Below are positions 1 to 4,657 of a stretch of 5,405 nt of DNA, in pieces. Where the stretch lies: assembly GCA_025350365.1 (NCBI GenBank), contig JANXXY010000048.1, positions 1 to 5,405 on the forward strand, given 5' to 3'. The notes under the pieces are model-generated. The model did no database searches. It had not been told where the DNA came from and was given only the letters and a program-made list of their open reading frames with translations. The position numbers were made by a program, and so were the translations under genes. The DNA is from Bacteroidales bacterium. Its GTDB lineage: Bacteria; Bacteroidota; Bacteroidia; Bacteroidales; JAAUTT01. The first letter of the stretch is position 1. Each line of letters opens with the position of its first letter.

Positions 1-70
1 TCTCAACATCAATACCTTTTAATACTTGTAATGTTCCGTATGATTTTGTAATGTTTTCCGATCGAATCAT
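1..70 (-). CDS. ABC transporter ATP-binding protein, LolD-like (N-terminal 23 codons, cut by the window edge)
   Basis: Reading the minus strand from an ATG at 70-68 gives an open frame to the window edge that begins MIRSENITKSYGTLQVLKG and continues IDVE. This is the standard first beta-strand region of an ABC ATPase: a hydrophobic/charged start, then K-S-Y/F-G with the aromatic A-loop residue (Tyr11) that stacks on the adenine of ATP, then the V-L-K-G-I/V-D/N strand that precedes Walker A. The wording resembles the LolD/MacB/FtsE branch, whose members energise lipoprotein release or small efflux systems at the inner membrane. Walker A, the signature motif and Walker B would lie outside the window, so the substrate and subfamily cannot be confirmed. 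The gene follows tatA on the same strand after a 175-bp AT-rich gap. No Shine-Dalgarno sequence stands out, as is usual in Bacteroidota, and no convincing promoter was found in the gap. The ABC ATPase call is fairly secure; LolD itself is an inference. Confidence 0.75.
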   Translation of the reverse strand, partial: MIRSENITKSYGTLQVLKGIDVE

Positions 71-192
71 CAATAAGGATTTCGCTATATTTTGTTAAGA
101 AATATAGAAGATTTAAGAACCAAGAAGTAACAACAAATCAATACATTATGATTAAAATTAAAGGATTTCAAAATTTAAGAGGTTAAAATTTA

Positions 193-222
193 TTCTTTAA
201 CTTCTTTTCTTCTTTAACTTCT
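193..222. repeat. 13-bp direct repeat, 17-bp period, downstream of tatA
   Basis: TTCTTTAACTTCT occurs at 193-205 and 210-222. The flanking sequence to the tatA stop continues in degenerate heptads on the plus strand (CGACTTG, CAACTTA, CGATTGT). On the tatA strand the tract is purine-rich (AGAAGTTAAAGAA), like the tract before tatA. The remainder of the 175-bp gap (71-192) is AT-rich with no gene and no convincing terminator; an AT-only inverted repeat at 171-191 is too weak to call. Confidence 0.6.
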
Positions 223-245
223 CGACTTGCAACTTACGATTGTTT

Positions 246-500
246 TCAGTGTTGAATTGATTTATTTATATCATCCTTAACCGGATTAACCGTATTTGTT
301 AAATCTTCCTTAATATCATTCAAATCAGATTTCACATCTGACATGCTATTATTTATCTCAGATTTAATATCATCAGATGCTTTTTTAAACTCACGCATGG
401 CTTTACCCAATCCTTTTGCAATTTCTGGAATTTTATCTGCACCGAAAAACATAAGAGCAAATAACAAGATGATAAATATTTCCGAACCTCCGATACCCAT
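246..500 (-). CDS. tatA: Sec-independent (twin-arginine) translocase subunit TatA
   Basis: An 84-residue TatA/TatE-family protein. TatA oligomers form or line the passage through which the twin-arginine pathway moves folded proteins across the inner membrane, after TatC recognises the signal peptide. Visible in order: a very short N-terminus (MGIGGSE), one membrane helix at about residues 6-19, the Phe-Gly hinge (F19-G20), then an amphipathic helix with K-I-P-E-I-A-K-G-L-G-K and R-E-F-K-K (about 23-40). The rest (41-84) is a charged tail with hydrophobic residues at 3/4 spacing. Glu7 sits where E. coli TatA has Gln8 and TatB has Glu8. That may fit organisms in which one protein covers both roles, but this is inference; no tatB or tatC is in view. 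The ATG at 500 is the natural start because the helix begins only a few residues later. A perfect Bacteroidota -7 element lies 20 bp upstream. The gene lies between secDF and an ABC ATPase, separated from secDF by a terminator-like hairpin. Confidence 0.93.
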   Translation of the reverse strand: MGIGGSEIFIILLFALMFFGADKIPEIAKGLGKAMREFKKASDDIKSEINNSMSDVKSDLNDIKEDLTNTVNPVKDDINKSIQH

Positions 501-520
501 GTTTTCTTAATTTAATGGTA

Positions 521-528
521 CAAATATA
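521..528 (-). promoter_or_regulatory. Candidate tatA promoter, Bacteroidota -7 element TATATTTG
   Basis: The minus strand reads TATATTTG here, a perfect match to the Bacteroidota consensus TAnnTTTG. It lies 20 bp upstream of the tatA ATG, so the transcript would begin only about 10-15 nt before the start codon. The -33 element is weak: the nearest candidate is TTTC at 551-554, 22 bp upstream, inside the purine-rich repeat tract. The location between the secDF hairpin and tatA supports independent transcription of tatA. Confidence 0.55.
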
Positions 529-540
529 CTAATGAAATGA

Positions 541-666
541 GAGATAAATTGAAATAAATGAAAATAGAAGTAGATGGAAGTAGATGAAAATTGAAATAAA
601 TAGAAGTAGATAGAAATAGAAATAAGAAATAGATGGAAAAAAGAAATAGATGGAAATAAATAGAAT
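541..666. repeat. Purine-rich degenerate tandem repeat tract between secDF and tatA
   Basis: About 125 bp built almost wholly from variants of GAAATAGATGGAA and GAAGTAGATGGAA on the plus strand, with almost no C. Exact sub-repeats include two 10-bp units differing only at the last base at 568-577 and 578-587, the 16-mer AAGAAATAGATGGAAA at 624-639 and 641-656 (17-bp period), and GAAATAAATAGAA at 593-605 and 653-665. The tract ends where the secDF terminator hairpin begins. It is not a reading frame of any credible length and resembles no mobile element. It would lie in the upstream region of the tatA promoter. Confidence 0.75.
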
Positions 667-703
667 AAGCAAAAACAGCACGGTAATCAGGCTGTTTTTG
701 CTT
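667..703 (-). terminator. Rho-independent terminator-like hairpin after secDF
   Basis: A perfect 13-bp inverted repeat (AAGCAAAAACAGC at 667-679, GCTGTTTTTGCTT at 691-703) with an 11-nt loop begins 12 bp beyond the secDF stop codon. On the minus strand the stem is followed by a T-rich but interrupted run (ATTCTATTTATTT). The plus-strand side is also T-rich, so the hairpin could work in both directions, although no convergent gene is in view. Confidence 0.75.
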
Positions 704-715
704 TTATTTATTGTC

Positions 716-3700
716 TTATTTTTTGTCTTTTTTCTTTTCGGTAAGCCTTATGATGTCGTAAGCTACAGGTGTGGCATTAAATACAGAAGAGTAAGTTCCA
801 ATAGAAACCCCAACCAACAAGGCAAAGATAAACCCACGGAGAATTTCACCACCAAAGATGAAAATCACAATTAATACTACCAATGTAATACCTGATGTAT
901 TAACCGTTCGTCCCAATGTATGGTTAATAGCATCGTTGATGTTAACATCAAGAGGTCTGGCCGGGTATAACAATTTGTATTCACGAATTCTATCATAAAT
1001 AATTACAGTATCCATAATGGAATAACCTATAATCGTTAACAAGGCTGCAATAAAATCCTGACCAATTTCAAGACTAAAAGGTAAAATACCCCAGAATAAC
1101 GAGAACGCACCAATAACAATAAGAGTATCGTGTGCCAGAGAAACGACACCGCCCACACCATATTTCCAGTTTTTGAAACGGATTGCGATATAGATAAAGA
1201 TAATAACCAATCCAAAAAACACAGCCATAAAAGCACGGTAAATCAATTCGCTGGATATAACAGGATCAACCTTTTGGGAACTCTGTTCTCCTCTTGTTTT
1301 TGTTTGAGATCCTTGAGAGAATTCAGCAAACGTAATAGGAGTTTTATAATAATTCATTACCCCTGCGAAAAGCTTATTTTCAACGATAGAATCGGTTTGT
1401 TTCGATTTATTATCAATCAAATATGCTGTAGTAATTTTTACCTGATTGTCGCTACCAAACGTTTTTACTTCAGGAGCTGTACCAAATGATTGGGTTAGTG
1501 ATTTGCGAATCTCCTGAGTTTGAACAGCTCCATCAAAGCGCACAATATAAGTTCGTCCACCTTTAAAATCGATACTTGGATCTAACCCGCGCACAAATAA
1601 TGATATGATGCCAATTAAAATTACCACGCTTGAAATGACGTACATCTTCTTTCGTACTCCGATAAAGTCAATCTTAACTTTTGTCATTGCATTAATGGTG
1701 AATCTATTCCCAAGGGTAATGTTGATGTTTCGATCAAGCATCCATTCAAACATCAAACGTGCAATGAAGATGGAAGAAAACAAAGATAAAAGCAGACCTA
1801 CAATAAGTGAGGTGGCAAAACCTTGTACAGGTCCCTGACCAAAAATATAAAGAACGATACCTGTTAAAATCGTAGTAACGTGACCATCGATAATGGCTGA
1901 ATATGCATGCCAGAAACCGTCCTTCACCACAAGTTTGGATCCTTTGCCGGCACGAACTTCCTCCCGCATACGCTCGTAAATAATAACGTTACCATCAACT
2001 GCCATAGCAAGTGTTAATACGATACCTGCAATACCCGGCAAGGTTAACACCAATCCCATGGATGCAAAAACACCAAACAGGAAGAAAACATTCGCAAACA
2101 GAGCGACGTTAGCCACATTCCCGGCACGACCGTAATAAAGCCACATATATAGCAATACACCTATAAATGCAATAACGAAGGACATTAAACCAGCATTAAT
2201 AGATTCCTGACCCAGAGACGGTCCAACAACGTTTTCGTTGATAATACGTGCAGGAGCAGGCATTTTTCCTGATTTCAGAATGATGGCTAAATCCTGTGCC
2301 TCACTAATCGTGTAATGACCTGTAATAACTGAACTACCATTAGGTATCTCCCCATTAACTGTGGGTGCAGTTTGCACACTATTGTCGAGAACAACGGCGA
2401 TACATTTTCCAATATTTTCCTTGGTTAAACGTGCCCAGATCTTTGTTCCTTCGCCATTCATAGTCATGTTCACTTCTGCAACCGACTTATTTTGCCCAAA
2501 TTCTCCCCGTGCATTAGTAATTACAGAGCCATCCAGCGGCGCTTTTCCATCGCGGGTTGATACTTTAATAGCATACAACTCAAAAGTTGTCATGGATTTG
2601 TCGTCAGCAACCGGTTTGCTCGACCAAAGAAAACGAATATCTCTGGGGAAAATGGTTCTGATTTGTTTCAGATGAAGGTAATAATTTACTTTGGCGGTAT
2701 CACTTACCTTAGCGTATCCCACCAGAGCACCTGCTCCTAACTTACCATCTCTGGTAGAATTAGGTGTTAGCACTGCAAACAAAGGATAGTCCTTAAGACC
2801 TTGATTTGGAAGAGCTGATGTGTCCTTTTTGGTAGTGTCGCTGGCAATTTTATCCAATAATGATACTCTTTTAGTGGTATCTTTCTTTTCAGATGTTTTT
2901 GCAACAGTAACCCTTTTAATATTAGTTACAGAATCCGACACTCCGGTTTCGGCGGCAAGAATATCTTTCAGACGTTTGTTTGTTTCAAGAAGAAAGCCAT
3001 ATACTTCCTGATTATCATAAGTTTCCCAGAATTCGAGATTAGCTGTTCCCTGAAGCAGTTTACGAACCCGCTCAGGCTCTTTGATGCCCGGTAAATCAAT
3101 CTGAATGCGTCCTTTGGTTTCCAATTGCTGAACATTGGGCTGAAGAACACCAAACCGGTCAATTCTTGTTTTCAGGATATTAAATGAGTTATCGATTGCA
3201 GCATTCGCTTCATCATGAATAACGGCTAAAACCTTTTGGTTGGTAGAGCTAAAATTAACCCTGTCCTTTAATTCTACGGTTGAAAATATGGCTGCAAGTT
3301 TGGCATTAGGATCAATTTTGGTAAAAGCCCGTCCAAACAGAGTTACAAAATCTTCACGAGACGTTAATTGGTATTTGTTTGCAAGCTCTATTGCCTGAAC
3401 AAAAGTTGAATCGGTACTATTGTTTGACAAGGCACGGATTACATCAACCACCGATACTTCAAGAATAACATCCATCCCACCTCTTAAGTCAAGACCCAAT
3501 GCGATCTGACGTTCTTTGCATTCACGATAGGTATACTTGCGTAATCCTAAAAAGTTATAAACTACCTGGCCCGATATTGAATCAAGGTATTTCTCTTTCT
3601 TGTTCAAATTACCATTGGCAAATACCTCTGCTTTTTTATCAGCTCTTAACGTAAAAAAGGTGAATGATAACTGGTATAAACAGACCAATGCCAAGGCTAT

Positions 3701-3733
3701 AGCAAATAACTTGACGGCTCCTTTATTTTGCAT
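716..3733 (-). CDS. secDF: Protein translocase subunit SecDF (SecD-SecF fusion)
   Basis: A 1005-residue fused SecD-SecF, the usual arrangement and length in Bacteroidota. SecDF sits in the inner membrane beside SecYEG and uses the proton-motive force to pull exported proteins out on the periplasmic side. In order: membrane helix 1 (about 8-28); the SecD motif LGLDLRGGMDVILEV (79-93) opening the large periplasmic P1 domain, which ends near MNGEGTKIWARLTKEN (425-440) and NVVGPSLGQESI (501-512); SecD helices 2-6 (about 512-663), with the conserved Asp580 in AMAVDGNVIIYERMREE; then SecF from about 690, with its first helix (697-714), DPSIDFKGGR (718-727), a second periplasmic domain and five more helices (831-990). 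Asp908 and Arg915 in YSIMDTVIIYDRIRE match the conserved SecF residues involved in proton coupling. A Lys/Asp/Thr-rich stretch at about 275-312 inserts in P1. The tail is basic (EKKKDKK). The start is set by the ATG at 3733, directly before helix 1. A -7 element lies upstream and a strong hairpin downstream. Confidence 0.98.
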   Translation of the reverse strand: MQNKGAVKLFAIALALVCLYQLSFTFFTLRADKKAEVFANGNLNKKEKYLDSISGQVVYNFLGLRKYTYRECKERQIALGLDLRGGMDVILEVSVVDVIRALSNNSTDSTFVQAIELANKYQLTSREDFVTLFGRAFTKIDPNAKLAAIFSTVELKDRVNFSSTNQKVLAVIHDEANAAIDNSFNILKTRIDRFGVLQPNVQQLETKGRIQIDLPGIKEPERVRKLLQGTANLEFWETYDNQEVYGFLLETNKRLKDILAAETGVSDSVTNIKRVTVAKTSEKKDTTKRVSLLDKIASDTTKKDTSALPNQGLKDYPLFAVLTPNSTRDGKLGAGALVGYAKVSDTAKVNYYLHLKQIRTIFPRDIRFLWSSKPVADDKSMTTFELYAIKVSTRDGKAPLDGSVITNARGEFGQNKSVAEVNMTMNGEGTKIWARLTKENIGKCIAVVLDNSVQTAPTVNGEIPNGSSVITGHYTISEAQDLAIILKSGKMPAPARIINENVVGPSLGQESINAGLMSFVIAFIGVLLYMWLYYGRAGNVANVALFANVFFLFGVFASMGLVLTLPGIAGIVLTLAMAVDGNVIIYERMREEVRAGKGSKLVVKDGFWHAYSAIIDGHVTTILTGIVLYIFGQGPVQGFATSLIVGLLLSLFSSIFIARLMFEWMLDRNINITLGNRFTINAMTKVKIDFIGVRKKMYVISSVVILIGIISLFVRGLDPSIDFKGGRTYIVRFDGAVQTQEIRKSLTQSFGTAPEVKTFGSDNQVKITTAYLIDNKSKQTDSIVENKLFAGVMNYYKTPITFAEFSQGSQTKTRGEQSSQKVDPVISSELIYRAFMAVFFGLVIIFIYIAIRFKNWKYGVGGVVSLAHDTLIVIGAFSLFWGILPFSLEIGQDFIAALLTIIGYSIMDTVIIYDRIREYKLLYPARPLDVNINDAINHTLGRTVNTSGITLVVLIVIFIFGGEILRGFIFALLVGVSIGTYSSVFNATPVAYDIIRLTEKKKDKK

Positions 3734-3781
3734 TTGAGATTATATTTAAAATTTGTATAGATTTTTTTCAAAGTTAGAGCG

Positions 3782-3789
3782 CAAATATA
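3782..3789 (-). promoter_or_regulatory. Candidate secDF promoter, Bacteroidota -7 element TATATTTG
   Basis: The minus strand again reads TATATTTG, identical to the element before tatA, 48 bp upstream of the secDF ATG. The predicted leader is about 40 nt and A/T-rich, with no Shine-Dalgarno sequence. No good TTTG -33 element occurs at the usual spacing: the nearest TTG is at 3817-3819, 27 bp away, inside a palindrome. The call rests on the -7 match and its position. Confidence 0.5.
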
Positions 3790-3807
3790 GAATATTTTTT
3801 TATTCCG

Positions 3808-3823
3808 AAGGTTGATCAATCTT
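3808..3823. promoter_or_regulatory. 16-bp imperfect palindrome overlapping the expected -33 region of secDF
   Basis: AAGGTTGATCAATCTT is a palindrome in 14 of 16 positions around a perfect 8-bp core, TTGATCAA (3812-3819). It begins 18 bp upstream of the candidate secDF -7 element, so a protein bound here would cover the -33 region. It could be an operator, but nothing names the regulator. It is flanked by TTCCGAA (3803-3809) and TTCGGAA (3852-3858), which are inverted copies. A chance palindrome is quite possible in AT-rich DNA. Confidence 0.25.
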
Positions 3824-3876
3824 TATATTTCAAAAGGTACTTTTTCAATAATTCGGAAGGAGTAAGTGAGAATGCC

Positions 3877-3900
3877 TAGTAATTAGTACTTAGTACTTAA
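3877..3900. repeat. Heptamer repeat ANTTAGT overlapping the protease stop codon
   Basis: The plus strand reads TAGT AATTAGT ACTTAGT ACTTAA, roughly three and a half units with a 7-bp period. The last partial unit contains the TAA stop of the aspartic protease gene (3897-3899, minus strand), so the repeat begins exactly where coding ends. Similar heptad-like filler occurs after tatA and upstream of the protease gene. Confidence 0.65.
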
Positions 3901-4346
3901 TTTCCATGATATTTGAATTTTGGTACATGCAATGTCAATATCCTTTTTGCATAATCAATTTTAGCTTTGTATTTCAAGAGAAAATCGCTGCCTATCAATC
4001 CCCAGATAGATTTTGAAGATATATTTTTGTATAGTTGATCGATTGAATTAAGGTCAATTAAAATGATGTTGAATTTTTCAATATAAAAATCGCCCATTTT
4101 AAAACTACTTAGAATCCCCTGATGACTTTCCATTTCAGCTGCATTTATGCCTGCCGATTGTATCCCTGACAATATCTTAGCAGGCTCGTCCAAAATATCG
4201 CTGATATGGTTTAATGCAAAAACAGTTTTGGATGCTCCCGTATCAATTATCAAATCGCACCTCTGCCCGTTAACAAAGCCTTCCACAAAAAGATGAAAAC
4301 TGGTATTATCAAGCTCAACAATTTCAATGGGTATTTTTATAGTCAT
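3897..4346 (-). CDS. Retropepsin-like aspartic protease, single domain, no signal peptide
   Basis: A 149-residue protein with the retropepsin active-site signature LIIDTGASKTVF (residues 32-43; catalytic Asp35 in D-T-G-A-S) and the second conserved element WGLIGSDFLLKYKAKIDY (115-132), which corresponds to the hydrophobic-hydrophobic-Gly motif closing the psi-loop. With one catalytic Asp per chain, activity would require a homodimer, as in retroviral and other retropepsins. This is known for the family; the dimer here is inferred. The length suits one domain with nothing added. The N-terminus (MTIKIPIEIVELDN) is a beta-strand start without a signal peptide, lipobox or membrane helix, so the protein is probably cytoplasmic. 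The ATG at 4346 is supported because the domain's first strand begins at once and no upstream in-frame start was seen. Substrate and role are unknown. It lies between mdh and secDF with its own candidate promoter, and no functional tie to either is evident. Confidence 0.85.
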   Translation of the reverse strand: MTIKIPIEIVELDNTSFHLFVEGFVNGQRCDLIIDTGASKTVFALNHISDILDEPAKILSGIQSAGINAAEMESHQGILSSFKMGDFYIEKFNIILIDLNSIDQLYKNISSKSIWGLIGSDFLLKYKAKIDYAKRILTLHVPKFKYHGN

Positions 4347-4366
4347 GATAATTACAACATTTCGTT

Positions 4367-4406
4367 AAATTTGATAATTTGAAAATGAGATAATTTGAAA
4401 ATGAGT
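4367..4406. repeat. Perfect 16-bp tandem duplication with an 8-bp sub-period
   Basis: GATAATTTGAAAATGA occurs at 4373-4388 and again, without a gap or mismatch, at 4389-4404. Including its flanks, the tract can be read as five degenerate octamers: AAATTTGA, TAATTTGA, AAATGAGA, TAATTTGA, AAATGAGT (4367-4406). It lies 21-60 bp upstream of the protease start codon, within its predicted transcript leader. Confidence 0.8.
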
Positions 4407-4469
4407 GGCTAATAACTAGTTACGATTGATTTCAGTTTTTGAATTTGTACTCATTATCAGTACCTTAAA

Positions 4470-4501
4470 AAAATATACCAAAGTATTAGATTCGGAACAA
4501 A
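4470..4501 (-). promoter_or_regulatory. Candidate promoter for the aspartic protease gene
   Basis: On the minus strand, TTTG (4498-4501) is followed after exactly 20 bp by TATATTTT (4470-4477). This matches the Bacteroidota arrangement of TTTG, a spacer near 19-20 bp and TAnnTTTG, with one mismatch in the last base of the -7 element. The transcript would have a leader of roughly 120 nt containing the 16-bp tandem duplication. It lies downstream of the mdh terminator, consistent with a separate unit. Confidence 0.4.
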
Positions 4502-4601
4502 GTTGAAAAGTATTATTTCACCCCAATTCCTTAATAAGCAATATCTCAGTCTGTTATTTAAGTAATCAATTTTGGGATAAGAAGGGTTGGGAGTTAACAC
4601 A

Positions 4602-4631
4602 AAAGGTTGGAAAACAATTGCCCCAACCTTT
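4602..4631 (-). terminator. Rho-independent terminator-like hairpin after mdh
   Basis: AAAGGTTGG (4602-4610) and CCAACCTTT (4623-4631) form a perfect 9-bp stem with a 12-nt loop. It begins 26 bp past the mdh stop codon. On the minus strand the 3' arm runs into a short T-rich tail (CCTTTTGTGTT). A second near-copy of the far arm, GGTTGGG at 4585-4591, could form an alternative pairing with CCCAACC at 4622-4628. Confidence 0.65.
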
Positions 4632-4657
4632 CGCTAAATAAATGATATACGTAAAAG

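Larger units (their letters stand above)
4347..4657. other. 311-bp intergenic region between the protease gene and mdh
   Basis: No credible gene is visible on either strand; stops are frequent in all frames. From right to left in the direction of transcription it holds the mdh terminator hairpin (4602-4631), a stretch with no recognised feature (4502-4601, apart from a near-copy of the terminator arm, GGTTGGG, at 4585-4591), a candidate promoter (4470-4501), a 19-bp stretch that nearly repeats the sequence at the tatA stop codon (4418-4436), and a 16-bp tandem duplication (4373-4404) in the predicted protease leader. Confidence 0.7.

Noticed and set aside
99..106. TATATTTC on the minus strand as a -7 element for the ABC ATPase gene
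   Set aside because: One mismatch to TAnnTTTG, and the only upstream TTG (121-123) is 14 bp away, too close. AT-rich sequence yields many such near matches.
541..666. CRISPR array
   Set aside because: The repeats are short, degenerate and contiguous, with no unique spacers of constant length and no cas genes.
650..874. Plus-strand open frame of 74 codons with a hydrophobic N-terminus
   Set aside because: It begins in the purine repeat, runs through the terminator hairpin and then antisense to the secDF 3' end. The hydrophobic residues come from T-rich hairpin sequence, and no family is recognisable.
1130..1489. Plus-strand open frame of 119 codons inside secDF
   Set aside because: It is fully antisense to a strongly conserved gene, its product is Cys/Phe/Ser-rich without any recognisable domain, and it has no promoter-like context. 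It is a shadow frame.
2361..2675. Plus-strand open frame of 104 codons inside secDF (and shorter ones at 1605-1838 and 2820-3011)
   Set aside because: They are antisense to the conserved SecD region, with no domain and no start context; the composition follows from the coding strand of secDF.
2968..3162. Minus-strand open frames in another frame of secDF (also 1036-1236)
   Set aside because: They overlap secDF completely in a different frame and show no recognisable protein; secDF itself is intact and explains the sequence.
3803..3858. Inverted repeat TTCCGAA/TTCGGAA as a terminator for the protease gene
   Set aside because: Only 7 bp of stem with a 42-nt loop, and on the minus strand it is followed by an A-run rather than a T-run.
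4347..4657. Hidden small gene or RNA gene in the largest spacer
   Set aside because: No frame with a plausible start and length, no tRNA-like or other recognisable RNA structure; the spacer is explained by a terminator, a promoter candidate and repeats.
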